Shown: positions 44,213-52,944, counted from the first letter of the stretch. The stretch: DNA of 64,000 nucleotides from Candidatus Paraprevotella stercoravium (GCA_944320795.1 CALUIU010000001.1:1-64000); one strand, 5' to 3'. The notes: generated by a model from the letters alone, not told the origin. Numbers and translations are program-made.

Positions 44213-45635
44213 AACGGTCATACTTGCGGTTCTTGTTAAACGATTTATTGCCTTTATCGAATGATTTTCCGCCACCGCGGTAGTTCTTTTTTCCATTACC
44301 ACGGTCAAACCCGCGTTCTTCACCTCTGAATTTTCCGCCTTTTCCGCCCTGATTGTCTCTTTTAAAGCGGAATCCGCTCTGGTCATCATCCTCGTCTATG
44401 GATTTCTTGAATTCGCGGTTAGCCTTGAAGCGTTTCTTCTGGGCCATCTGGCGGCGTTCCTCGTCAGTTTTGATCTGTCCGCCGTCAGCACGCATATCCT
44501 TATATTTTCCGCTAAAGATCTGATATTTACGGAACTCACATTCCAAAGAACCGTTGTAGAGAGGTATTTTGATAGAAGGCTTTAAGCCAATCTGTTCGAA
44601 ACACTCCTCACGGTAGCTCAGAATCCATGCGTCATAATCCTGGAACTGGTGTTTCAGGCGTTCGCCAATAGTACGGTACAGACCCAATAAGTCCGGAGTA
44701 GAGATACGTTCTCCATAAGGAGGGTTGGTTACCATAATACACTTTTCTTCCGGACGGGTAAACTGGTGGAAATCTTTCTGGTTAATCTCGATTTCCTTGC
44801 TTAATCCGGCTGCCTTGACATTCTTCAATGCGATTTCTACTGCATTGCGGTTAATGTCGTATCCGTAAATCTTATGTGTAAACTCTCTTTCCTTTGAGTC
44901 ATCATTGTAGATGGTATCGAACAGTTCCTGATCAAAATCGTTCCACTTTTCGAAAGCATATTCTTTGCGGAATACGCCTGGCGCGATATTGCGGGCAATC
45001 AGGGCCGCTTCAATAGCGATGGTACCAGAACCGCACATCGGGTCGATCAGGTCGCATTCTCCATCCCAGCCGGTCATCAGAATCATGGCTGCTGCCAGGA
45101 CTTCATTCAATGGCGCTTCTACGGATTCCTGACGGTAGCCGCGACGGTGCAGTGACTCACCGGAACTGTCCAAAGACAGAGTACAGTCGTCTTCTGCAAT
45201 ATGGATATGCAACTGTAAGTCCGGATTGGTGATACTGATGTTCGGACGGCTTCCGGTCTTTTCTCTGAAATAGTCTACAATGGCGTCCTTCACCTTGTAA
45301 GCCACGAATTTACTGTGGCGGAATTCCTTGGAGAATACAACAGAGTCAACGGCAAAACTGGTTTCATTAGTCAGATACTGGCTCCAATCCATCTTTTTGA
45401 TGGCGTCATAAACCTGATCGGCAGTCTGTGCCTTGAAATGCTTGATCGGTTTCAGGATTCTGATGGCGGTACGCAATGCGAAGTTTGCCTTATACATCAA
45501 GGCTTTGTCACCGGTAAACGAAACCATTCTTCGACCGATCTGGATATTGTTTGCTCCTAAATCGGTCAGTTCCTTTGCTAAAATATTTTCTAATCCCTGA
45601 AAGGTTTTCGCAATAAGTTCAAATTCTGCTTCCAT
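44199..45635 (-). CDS. THUMP-domain class I RNA methyltransferase (RlmL N-terminal type)
   Basis: 478 residues. THUMP/ferredoxin-like RNA-binding region at about 10-155, then a Rossmann methyltransferase with DPMCGSGTIAIEAALIA (SAM loop) and the catalytic NPPYGERI. The class methylates guanines (m2G) in 23S rRNA. After about residue 385 comes a long basic Lys/Arg/Gly/Phe-rich tail with GKFRGEERGFDRG and GKKNYRGGGKSFDKG. That tail resembles RGG-type RNA-binding regions and is not part of the usual family. The end overlaps the peptidase gene by 14 nt. Confidence 0.88.
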   Translation of the reverse strand: MEAEFELIAKTFQGLENILAKELTDLGANNIQIGRRMVSFTGDKALMYKANFALRTAIRILKPIKHFKAQTADQVYDAIKKMDWSQYLTNETSFAVDSVVFSKEFRHSKFVAYKVKDAIVDYFREKTGSRPNISITNPDLQLHIHIAEDDCTLSLDSSGESLHRRGYRQESVEAPLNEVLAAAMILMTGWDGECDLIDPMCGSGTIAIEAALIARNIAPGVFRKEYAFEKWNDFDQELFDTIYNDDSKEREFTHKIYGYDINRNAVEIALKNVKAAGLSKEIEINQKDFHQFTRPEEKCIMVTNPPYGERISTPDLLGLYRTIGERLKHQFQDYDAWILSYREECFEQIGLKPSIKIPLYNGSLECEFRKYQIFSGKYKDMRADGGQIKTDEERRQMAQKKRFKANREFKKSIDEDDDQSGFRFKRDNQGGKGGKFRGEERGFDRGNGKKNYRGGGKSFDKGNKSFNKNRKYDRYEED

Positions 45636-45685
45636 TATTTTTTGCTTCTATGGATGTAGTGAATGATATGTTTTTAAATGATTAA

Positions 45686-46597
45686 TTATTTTCTCTGTAC
45701 CAGACGTGCTCCTTCGGGAACATCTTCGGTAACCCAGATATTACCGCCTACGGTAGCGCCTTTTCCCACACGGATACGTCCCAGGATGGTTGCGTTGGAA
45801 TAAACCACCACATCATCTTCCAGAATCGGATGGCGCGGGATTCCTTTGATCGGATTTCCGTTCTCATCCAATGGAAAGCTTTTGGCTCCTAAGGTAACTC
45901 CCTGATAGAGTTTTACGTGATTGCCGATAATACAAGTCGATCCGATAACGACACCCGTTCCATGATCAATGGTAAAGTGGTGACCGATCTGTGCTCCCGG
46001 ATGAATATCTATGCCCGTTTCAGAATGAGCCATTTCGGAGATGATTCTTGGGATAAGCGGTACTCCCAGCAGTAAAAGTTCATGAGCGATGCGATAGCTG
46101 CTCAGTGCTTTGATAATCGGGTAGCAGCTGATAATCTCACCATAGCTCTCTGCCGCCGGGTCACCATTATAGGCTGCCTCTACATCGGTAGCCAGAATGC
46201 TCCGCAGTTCAGGCAGTTTGCTGATAAAGGCCGCAGCCAGTTCGGCAGCTTTTTCCTTGCAGCGTTTGTCGCATCCTGTTCCAAAGTCTACATTCTGTGC
46301 ACATGTTTCTTCTGACGAGAAACAGAGGCCGGCCAGGATCTGGTCGCTGAGCAATCCGTACAGGCGCTCCAGATTTACTCCAATATGATAGGTGATAGTA
46401 TGGCTATTGACTGTGGATTTCCCGTAGAAGCCGGGAAACAGAATAGAACGGCACAGCTCAATGATTTCCTTAAGAACTTTTCCTGAGGGTAAAGGGTCGC
46501 CGTCTCTATGTTCGTGAAAGACACCCTTTAAGGAATTGTAAGTGGACAGTTCTTCTACGGTCTGTGCCAGCAGATGAGTGAATTTGTGCAGACTCAT
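45686..46597 (-). CDS. cysE: Serine O-acetyltransferase
   Basis: 303 residues. An N-terminal helical domain precedes a left-handed beta-helix of hexapeptide repeats (IDIHPGAQIGHHFTIDHGTG, VVIGSTCIIGNHVKLYQGVT) with the catalytic His in DHGTG. It makes O-acetylserine for cysteine synthesis. Full length with a typical C-terminus. It has its own promoter at 46632-46661, and the next gene on the minus strand begins 50 nt after its stop. Confidence 0.93.
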   Translation of the reverse strand: MSLHKFTHLLAQTVEELSTYNSLKGVFHEHRDGDPLPSGKVLKEIIELCRSILFPGFYGKSTVNSHTITYHIGVNLERLYGLLSDQILAGLCFSSEETCAQNVDFGTGCDKRCKEKAAELAAAFISKLPELRSILATDVEAAYNGDPAAESYGEIISCYPIIKALSSYRIAHELLLLGVPLIPRIISEMAHSETGIDIHPGAQIGHHFTIDHGTGVVIGSTCIIGNHVKLYQGVTLGAKSFPLDENGNPIKGIPRHPILEDDVVVYSNATILGRIRVGKGATVGGNIWVTEDVPEGARLVQRK

Positions 46598-46631
46598 TAA
46601 ACTAGTTATGATGTGTAATATTACTTAGATG

Positions 46632-46661
46632 CAAAGATAGGTAAAGAAAATAAAATACAAA
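46632..46661 (-). promoter_or_regulatory. Promoter of cysE with -7 and -33 elements
   Basis: On the minus strand a TATCTTTG -7 box (46632-46639) and a TTTG -33 element (46658-46661) are 18 nt apart, close to the Bacteroides consensus spacing of 19-20. They lie 35 nt before the cysE start. Confidence 0.65.
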
Positions 46662-46675
46662 AATATTTTCCTATC

Positions 46676-46719
46676 TTAAAAAGAAGAAAGCCTGTATGTG
46701 ATGGAATACAGGCTTTCTT
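46676..46719 (-). terminator. Terminator of the U32 gene
   Basis: Arms 46684-46697 and 46706-46719 pair perfectly over 14 bp with an 8-nt loop, then a T-run on the minus strand. It starts 3 nt after the U32 stop. Confidence 0.8.
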
Positions 46720-46722
46720 GGC

Positions 46723-47973
46723 TTATTGTTTCGGTGCAGAGCTGACCATTTTATAAAGTTTGTCGCTCGGACGGATTTTTCCGGGCACCTTGAAGGATAC
46801 GCGCATACCTTTCTTCACCGTATCTACCGGTTTCAGGTCGTAACGCACTTCTTCCAGGGTAAGGAACATGGCTCCGGTGGTCGGGCCGGTAATCAGAAGT
46901 TTGTCGCCCACACTCATTTCGGCGGCCTCGATCTGGAATTCACCCACTTCGATATTTGAGAAGTATTTGATGGCCTTACCCACGTATACTTTCTTCTCGG
47001 TGGCGTCGGAACCGTATGATTTGGTCCATTCTCCCAGGAACTGTCCTTGATAATAACCATCCCAGAATCCACGGTTGAACACCCGTTTCAGGCGTTCGTC
47101 CCAGGCGTCTTTTTTCTCCTCTGTAAAGTCGTTGTCGAGCACACTCTGAATGGCTTCCTGATAGCAGCGTACCACAGTGTCTACATACTCCGGTCCGCGG
47201 GCGCGGCCTTCGATCTTGAATACGCGTACTCCCGCATTCATCATACGGTCGATGAAGCGCACTGTTTTCAGGTCCTTCGGGCTCATGATATACTGGTTGT
47301 CGATTTCCAGTTCCACATCGCTTTCCTTGTCTTTTACGATATACTGGCGGCGGCAAAGTTGCATGCAAGCGCCACGGTTGGCCGAACGTCCGGTATTGTT
47401 CAGGCTCAGATAGCATTTTCCGCTTACAGCCATGCACAGGGCACCGTGGCAGAACATTTCGATACGTACCAGCTCTCCGCTGGGGCCGCAGATTTTCTGC
47501 TCCTGAATCTGCTGGTAGATATAAGACACCTGGTCCATATTCAATTCACGGGCCAGTACCACAACATCAGCAAACTGGGCATAGAATTTCAGAGCCTCGA
47601 TATTGGTGATGTTCAGCTGTGTAGACAGGTGTACTTCCTGGCCGACACTCTGGCAATAAGTCATTACGGCCACATCCGATGCGATAACCGCCGAAATATT
47701 GGCTTCTTTGGCAGCATCAATGATCTGGTGCATCAGAGGAATATCTTCGTCGTAGATAATCGTGTTTACAGTCAGATAGCTTTTTACTCCATGCTCGGCA
47801 CATTCCTGCGCAATTCGTTTCAGGTCGTTTATGGTGAATGTGCTGGCCGAGTGAGCACGCATGTTCAGATTTTCTATTCCAAAATAGATAGAATCGGCAC
47901 CTGCATTCAAGGCTGCCGCAAAAGATTCGGGCGAGCCTACCGGTGCCATGATTTCGAAATCACTTCTTGTCAT
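46723..47973 (-). CDS. U32-family peptidase-like protein (tRNA hydroxylation type)
   Basis: 416 residues from the Met codon at 47973; the ATG at 47985 would leave almost no leader behind the -7 box. The U32 signature is clear: EMFCHGALCMAVSGKCYLS, followed by NRGACMQLCRRQY with its cysteines. It matches the TrhP/YegQ branch, which is linked to tRNA U34 hydroxylation, not proteolysis. A C-terminal beta-barrel follows. It is transcribed opposite to dusB, another tRNA modification gene, about 90 nt away. Confidence 0.85.
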   Translation of the reverse strand: MTRSDFEIMAPVGSPESFAAALNAGADSIYFGIENLNMRAHSASTFTINDLKRIAQECAEHGVKSYLTVNTIIYDEDIPLMHQIIDAAKEANISAVIASDVAVMTYCQSVGQEVHLSTQLNITNIEALKFYAQFADVVVLARELNMDQVSYIYQQIQEQKICGPSGELVRIEMFCHGALCMAVSGKCYLSLNNTGRSANRGACMQLCRRQYIVKDKESDVELEIDNQYIMSPKDLKTVRFIDRMMNAGVRVFKIEGRARGPEYVDTVVRCYQEAIQSVLDNDFTEEKKDAWDERLKRVFNRGFWDGYYQGQFLGEWTKSYGSDATEKKVYVGKAIKYFSNIEVGEFQIEAAEMSVGDKLLITGPTTGAMFLTLEEVRYDLKPVDTVKKGMRVSFKVPGKIRPSDKLYKMVSSAPKQ

Positions 47974-47995
47974 ATTATGAATCAATTTATTGCTG

Positions 47996-48003
47996 CAAAG
48001 ATA
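47996..48003 (-). promoter_or_regulatory. -7 box of the U32 gene
   Basis: TATCTTTG on the minus strand matches TAnnTTTG. It lies 22 nt before the Met codon at 47973 and only 10 nt before the upstream ATG at 47985, so it favours 47973. Confidence 0.55.
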
Positions 48004-48049
48004 CTGCCTTTTCTTGATAAGTAAGAGATATGTTATAGAAGTTTTTTCG

Positions 48050-48057
48050 TATTTTTG
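48050..48057 (+). promoter_or_regulatory. -7 box of dusB
   Basis: TATTTTTG matches TAnnTTTG and ends only 8 nt before the dusB ATG at 48066, so the mRNA leader would be about 3-5 nt. Confidence 0.5.
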
Positions 48058-48065
48058 CGCTCATT

Positions 48066-49094
48066 ATGAAAATAGGAAATATTGAATTTGGTCCTTATCC
48101 GGTCTTTCTGGCCCCGATGGAGGACGTGACGGACATAGGTTTCCGTCTGCTGTGCAAGAAATTTGGAGCTGCTATGGTCTATTCCGAGTTCGTAGCGGCA
48201 GATGCTCTGATCCGAATGGTAAACCGCAGTCTGGAGAAACTGAAGGTATGTGAGGATGAGCGCCCTGTGGCTATTCAGATTTACGGAAAGGAAGTTGATC
48301 CGATGGTGGAAGCGGCCCGTATCGTTGTGGATCAGGCTCGCCCCGATGTGCTTGACCTGAATTTCGGTTGTCCGGTAAAGAGGGTTGCCGGAAAGGGAGC
48401 TGGCGCGGGTATGCTTCAGAACCCGGACAAGATGATAGAAATAACCAAGGCGGTTGTCCGTGCCGTAGACATTCCCGTAACTGTGAAAACCCGTCTGGGA
48501 TGGGATGAGCACAGCAAGATTATTGTAGATCTGGCCGAACGTTTGCAGGATTGCGGTATTCAGGCGCTGACCATTCATGGCCGTACGCGTGCCCAAATGT
48601 ATACCGGTGAAGCTGATTGGAGTCTGATTGGAGAAGTGAAGAAGAATCCCCGTATGCACATTCCGATCATCGGAAACGGTGACATCACTTCGCCCGAAAA
48701 GGCAAAAGATTATTTTGAGCGTTACGGAGTGGATGCCGTAATGGTGGGCCGTGCCACCTTTGGCCGTCCTTGGATTTTCAAGGAGATTGTAGATTATTTA
48801 TGCCCGCAGCAGAATGCTTCTGCGGCAGATCATATCATTGACAGTGACTACGAAGTGATGTCGGATGACTGGAAAATTGACGTCTTGAAGGAACAGGTTC
48901 TCACCAGCGTGCGCCGTATTGATGAGTATCGTGGCATTCTGCACAGCCGTCGTCATCTGGCCGCTTCACCGATTTTCAAGGGGATTCCCAATTTCCGCGA
49001 AACCCGAATTGCCATGTTACGTGCAGAAACGTTGGACGAGCTTTTCGCCATATTGGAAACAGCCCGCGAGCAGTTACGCAATCAGAAAGACTGA
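48066..49094 (+). CDS. dusB: tRNA-dihydrouridine synthase (DusB)
   Basis: 342 residues, FMN-dependent TIM barrel. Motifs: LAPMEDVTDIGFR at the N-terminus, NFGCPVKRVAGKGAGAGML with the catalytic Cys, and IHGRTRAQMYTG. It reduces uridines in the D-loop of tRNAs. It is divergent from the U32 gene. The terminator at 49113-49173 follows. Confidence 0.93.
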   Translation: MKIGNIEFGPYPVFLAPMEDVTDIGFRLLCKKFGAAMVYSEFVAADALIRMVNRSLEKLKVCEDERPVAIQIYGKEVDPMVEAARIVVDQARPDVLDLNFGCPVKRVAGKGAGAGMLQNPDKMIEITKAVVRAVDIPVTVKTRLGWDEHSKIIVDLAERLQDCGIQALTIHGRTRAQMYTGEADWSLIGEVKKNPRMHIPIIGNGDITSPEKAKDYFERYGVDAVMVGRATFGRPWIFKEIVDYLCPQQNASAADHIIDSDYEVMSDDWKIDVLKEQVLTSVRRIDEYRGILHSRRHLAASPIFKGIPNFRETRIAMLRAETLDELFAILETAREQLRNQKD

Positions 49095-49112
49095 TTCTAT
49101 TTTTATCCATAC

Positions 49113-49173
49113 AAAAACTCCTTATTATAATATTTCGGAAATATAAGACCGTTATTATAATAAGGAGTTTTTT
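49113..49173. terminator. Bidirectional terminator between dusB and sufE
   Basis: 19-bp perfect arms 49113-49131 and 49154-49172 with a 22-nt loop, A-run and T-run at both ends, serving convergent dusB (+) and sufE (-). Confidence 0.8.
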
Positions 49174-49183
49174 GTATGTGTGA

Positions 49184-49612
49184 TTATTGGTTGGCTTTAG
49201 CCTTGAAGGCCAGTGCATACATCTTCATCTGTTTCAGCATGGCCAGCAAACCGTTGCTGCGGGTAGGAGAGAGGTGCTCTTTCAATCCGATGCGTTCGAT
49301 GAAATACAGGTCCGCGTTCAGAATCTCGTCCGGAGTATGGTCCGACAACACCCGTACCAGCAGCAGGACGATACCTTTTACGATCAGCGCGTCACTTTCA
49401 GCCTGGAAAATGATCTTACCGTCCTTCAGGTCAGCCTGAAGCCATACACGGCTTTGGCAACCGTCAATCAGGTTCTGATCCGTTTTATACTCTTCGGGTA
49501 ATGGTTTTTCTTCACTACCCAGATCAATCAACAGCTGGTATTTGTCCATCCAGTCATCAAAGTCATTGAATTCCTCAATAACTTCGTCTTGCAGTTCGTT
49601 AATGGTTTTCAT
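49184..49612 (-). CDS. sufE: SufE-family sulfur acceptor
   Basis: 142 residues from MKTINELQDEV (ATG 49612; 49627 is an alternative). The conserved Cys is in LIDGCQSRVWL, and the LPEEYKTDQNLI segment is typical. SufE accepts sulfur from the SufS cysteine desulfurase for Fe-S cluster assembly. The gene overlaps the end of the M28 gene, so it is the last gene of the Lrp/C26-M19/M28 unit, although its role differs. Confidence 0.9.
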   Translation of the reverse strand: MKTINELQDEVIEEFNDFDDWMDKYQLLIDLGSEEKPLPEEYKTDQNLIDGCQSRVWLQADLKDGKIIFQAESDALIVKGIVLLLVRVLSDHTPDEILNADLYFIERIGLKEHLSPTRSNGLLAMLKQMKMYALAFKAKANQ

Positions 49613-50624
49613 TATTTCTGTTTTCATTATATAAAACCTGCAGTACCGTTTGTCCTACAGCTTTCAGTACATTCTTGTCAATATGTTCCATATCGTCCTT
49701 TGCCGTATGCCAGGTCGGACCAAATGATGAAGGACCATCGGTAAAGTAAGGTACGATATCAATACATGGGATACCCGCAATCTGGTTTACCGGTACATGG
49801 TCATCTACGATATATCCGCTGGGACGTTTCAGGAAATAGTTGTCGTATCCCAAAGATTCTGCGGTGTTCCATACGTTATTGACGACCCCCGGAGCATATT
49901 CCTGTGAATAGGCTTCCTGTGAGAAGGTGGCTCCCTGGCCGCCTACCATATCCAGCAGAATGCCATATATGGCACGATAACCGGCTTTATGCGGATTTTG
50001 AGACCAATGCTGTGAGCCCAAACACCAGCTTTGTGAATGATCCTCGCCTGTTTCAGCCCATTGCGGTACTCCCCAGTCTTCGGCATCGAAGCAGATAAAG
50101 TCCACACCAATCCGGTCCAGTGGTTGCTGTTGCAGCATACGTGCCATTTCGAGCATTACGGCCACTCCGCTGGCACCGTCGTTTGCAGCCAGTACCGGCT
50201 TTTTCCAGTTGGCAGAGTCCGGATCATTGTCGCACCACGGGCGACTGTCCCAATGTGCGCAGATCAGCACTCTTTTCTCGGCATCCGGATTTATGGAAGC
50301 GATGATATTACGGCTTTTCAGTACGGTGCCGTCATAACCTTTCAGGTCGGCGTACTGATCGGTGATAGTGGCTCCGTAGGCTGTAAACTTCTCGGCAATA
50401 TAGTTACCGCAGGCCTTATGTGCTTCGCTGTTCGGAGTACGCGGTCCGAAGTCACACTGGTCTGCTGTAAACTGATAGGCGCTGTCGGCATTGAATGTCG
50501 GACACTCTGCATTCGCCGGAGCGGTTTGTTCCGTTTGAGTTGAGGCTGATGTATTCTTTTTACCGCAGCTTCCCAGTAAGCAAACGGCTGCAAGCGCAAT
50601 GGCGCTCCAATATTTCTTTTCCAT
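49599..50624 (-). CDS. M28-family glutaminyl-cyclase-like lipoprotein
   Basis: 341 residues. Lipobox LLGSC20 marks a lipoprotein. The M28/glutaminyl-cyclase (type II) zinc site is visible: CAHWDSRPWCDNDPD, AANDGASGVAVMLEMAR, CFDAEDWG and DMVGG. Bacteroidetes such as Porphyromonas have essential type II glutaminyl cyclases that turn N-terminal Gln of exported proteins into pyroglutamate after signal cleavage; this gene could do that, though peptidase activity is equally possible. It lies 12 nt after the C26-M19 gene. Confidence 0.8.
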   Translation of the reverse strand: MEKKYWSAIALAAVCLLGSCGKKNTSASTQTEQTAPANAECPTFNADSAYQFTADQCDFGPRTPNSEAHKACGNYIAEKFTAYGATITDQYADLKGYDGTVLKSRNIIASINPDAEKRVLICAHWDSRPWCDNDPDSANWKKPVLAANDGASGVAVMLEMARMLQQQPLDRIGVDFICFDAEDWGVPQWAETGEDHSQSWCLGSQHWSQNPHKAGYRAIYGILLDMVGGQGATFSQEAYSQEYAPGVVNNVWNTAESLGYDNYFLKRPSGYIVDDHVPVNQIAGIPCIDIVPYFTDGPSSFGPTWHTAKDDMEHIDKNVLKAVGQTVLQVLYNENRNNENH

Positions 50625-50636
50625 ATCTTCAGATTA

Positions 50637-52403
50637 TTACTTAAAATTCTGTACCTGTTCCATGACGCGTAAGAAGTTACCTCCCCATATCTTTCGGATA
50701 TCCTCTTCATTGTACCGATCCTGAATCAGGCGGCGTGTGAAGTTGATCAGTTCGGCTGCCGAAGCGCAGCCCGGTATGCCGCCATCACCGTCAAAGTCAG
50801 TGCCGATACCCACGTGATCCACTCCCATAATACGGATCATATGGTTCAGATGTTCCATGGCATCCAAAATGGAGGCCTGGCCTTCCTTTTTCAGGAAACC
50901 ATTATATAAAGTGACCTGTACGACTCCTCCCTTGCGGGCGATACTTCTCAGCTGGTCATCGGTCAGATTGCGGGGCACATCGCAAAGACTGCGGCATGAG
51001 GAATGTGAGCATACAATCGGAGTGCGGCTGATCTCCAGTGCGTCGTAAAAACTCTTTTCCGAAGCATGGGATAAGTCAACCATGATTCCCTGGCGGTTCA
51101 TTTCCTGAATCACCTGTTCGCCGAAGGCACTCACTCCGTGATGTTCCTCTTCCGGTGCTTTGGCCGAGTCGCAGATATCATTGTTGCCGTTATGGCACAA
51201 AGTGATGTAAACGACGCCACGCTGTTTGAAATGCTCTACAAGGCGGATGTCACGTCCCAGCGCATATCCATTCTCAATGCCTAACATGATGGCCTTTTTG
51301 CCTTGATTCTTCAAGCGGAACAAATCTTCCGGAGTGCGTGCGATCTGCACGGCTGTGCAGTTCTTGGTGGTCATGTCCACAATCTGATCCAGAATCAGGT
51401 TGGCTTTTGCCGTGGCTGCGGCCAGTCCGGCTTCGGTGCGCTCCTCCTGTTTCAGATAAGCCACCATGATAGTGGCATCCAGATGTCCTTCATTCATTTT
51501 GTGCAGATCCACCAGAATCTTGGGATCCCGCTTGTGGAAGCTGATATTCTGTTCAAAGAACATGGGAGTGTCGCAATGGCTGTCCAGAGTCAGAATGCGG
51601 TGGTGCATCTGTTTGGCCGTGCTGAACGAACGCGCTTCGCGGGTGAGCCATTCAAAGAGAGGCATCATGCAGTCATTCTGTTTCAAGATGAAGCATTCCG
51701 GGTGCCATTGTACGCCTAAAATAGATTTATGTTCGGCCGATTCGATGGCCTCGATCACTCCATCGGCCGAGCGGGCGCATACGGTGAAGCGTTTTCCCGG
51801 TTCTTTTACAGCCTGATGATGGAAGGAATTCACGGGCAGCATTTCTGTCTGCATGATTCCATGCAGTAATGATCCGGCTTCGATATGAACGAGGTGCGAG
51901 GCTTGGCTGCGATCCAGATTCTGACTGTGTTTGAGCAGTGTCTGCTGTGGGGCGCAGGCCTGATAAATGTCCTGATGTACACTTCCTCCCAGTGCGGCTG
52001 CCAGAATCTGAATGCCCCGACAGATGCCTAGCATCGGGATCTGACGGTCGTAGGCCAGACGGGCCAGCAACAGTTCCGGAAGATCACGTTCGGCATTGAC
52101 ACTCCCCAGTTCCCGTATCGGTTCTTCATTCAGATAAAGTGGATTGATGTCACCGCCTCCCGAAAACAACAGTCCGTCAACATGGTCCAATACATTGATC
52201 AGAGCATCCTTGTCGGCAAACGGAGGGATAATGACCGGAGTGGCTCCGGCTTGCAATACCGATTTGAAATATCCCTCAGCCAGTTCACATCCTTTTTCGC
52301 CAAAGTTGCCTGTGATGCCGATAACCGGCTGCGCCGTATATCCCGGAAAAGACTGGTGCATTCTGTCATAAGTCTGCTGCCAGCAAAAAGCCCCTTCTTT
52401 CAT
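50637..52403 (-). CDS. Fusion of gamma-glutamyl hydrolase (C26) and membrane dipeptidase (M19)
   Basis: 588 residues. The N-terminal ~260 form a class I amidotransferase of the PuuD/C26 type: nucleophile C128 in LGICRGIQILAAALGG and HPEC later. From about 267 the protein is an M19 dipeptidase: HCD in LDSHCDTPMFFE, the active HSSCRSLCD, and DHVGIGTDFDGDGG. C26 enzymes split gamma-glutamyl amides and M19 enzymes cut dipeptides, so the fusion could degrade gamma-glutamyl peptides completely. No signal peptide is seen. It starts 6 nt after the Lrp gene. Confidence 0.85.
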   Translation of the reverse strand: MKEGAFCWQQTYDRMHQSFPGYTAQPVIGITGNFGEKGCELAEGYFKSVLQAGATPVIIPPFADKDALINVLDHVDGLLFSGGGDINPLYLNEEPIRELGSVNAERDLPELLLARLAYDRQIPMLGICRGIQILAAALGGSVHQDIYQACAPQQTLLKHSQNLDRSQASHLVHIEAGSLLHGIMQTEMLPVNSFHHQAVKEPGKRFTVCARSADGVIEAIESAEHKSILGVQWHPECFILKQNDCMMPLFEWLTREARSFSTAKQMHHRILTLDSHCDTPMFFEQNISFHKRDPKILVDLHKMNEGHLDATIMVAYLKQEERTEAGLAAATAKANLILDQIVDMTTKNCTAVQIARTPEDLFRLKNQGKKAIMLGIENGYALGRDIRLVEHFKQRGVVYITLCHNGNNDICDSAKAPEEEHHGVSAFGEQVIQEMNRQGIMVDLSHASEKSFYDALEISRTPIVCSHSSCRSLCDVPRNLTDDQLRSIARKGGVVQVTLYNGFLKKEGQASILDAMEHLNHMIRIMGVDHVGIGTDFDGDGGIPGCASAAELINFTRRLIQDRYNEEDIRKIWGGNFLRVMEQVQNFK

Positions 52404-52409
52404 AGTCTG

Positions 52410-52886
52410 TTATTCGTTTTCAATATCGTCAATTCCGATAGGAATCTCTTTCCTGATGCTCTGCTCCAAAGAAATAAGAGTTTCTGTGGCTACTACACCC
52501 GGAATCTCCTGCATCTTGTTGTTGAGCAGTTCCATGAGATGTGAATTGTCGCGCGCATAGAGTTTGGTCAGCATAGTATACGGACCGGTTGTGAAATGAC
52601 ATTCCACAATTTCCGGAATCTTCATCAGTTCGTCGACCACTCTTTTATACATGGATCCTTTTTCAAGTTTGATACCTACATAGGTACAAGTGCTGTAACC
52701 CAGACTTTTAGGATTCACTTGATAGCCCGATCCAACAATTACTCCCATATCAATAAGACGCTGTACGCGCTGATGTATGGCAGCTCTGGATACACCGCAA
52801 ACAGCAGCTACATCCTTAAATGGGATACGGGCGTTGTTTGATATGATTTCCAGAATCTTCTTGTCTAAGAGATCTATTTTTTCCAT
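52410..52886 (-). CDS. Lrp/AsnC-family transcriptional regulator
   Basis: 158 residues. The N-terminal helix-turn-helix (ISNNARIPFKDVAAVCGVSR) and the C-terminal RAM domain (GPYTMLTKLYARDNSHLMEL) are complete. Lrp/AsnC proteins sense amino acids or small effectors. It starts behind a -7 box at 52937-52944 and is 6 nt ahead of the C26-M19 gene, so it probably controls that peptide-processing unit and itself. Confidence 0.9.
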   Translation of the reverse strand: MEKIDLLDKKILEIISNNARIPFKDVAAVCGVSRAAIHQRVQRLIDMGVIVGSGYQVNPKSLGYSTCTYVGIKLEKGSMYKRVVDELMKIPEIVECHFTTGPYTMLTKLYARDNSHLMELLNNKMQEIPGVVATETLISLEQSIRKEIPIGIDDIENE

Positions 52887-52936
52887 AATGTCTTACTGTT
52901 TTCTGTGTGTTTGATTAGAGATTGTCAGAAAGTAAG

Positions 52937-52944
52937 CAAATATA
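52937..52944 (-). promoter_or_regulatory. -7 box of the Lrp unit
   Basis: TATATTTG on the minus strand matches TAnnTTTG, 50 nt upstream of the Lrp start. Confidence 0.55.

Noticed and set aside
44213-44389. 59-residue extension of the DPP IV-type peptidase
   Set aside because: It is antisense in frame to nothing useful and overlaps the tail of the methyltransferase gene; the signal peptide begins at 44212.
47047-48024. 325-residue plus-strand open frame
   Set aside because: Shadow of the U32 gene, without plausible domains.
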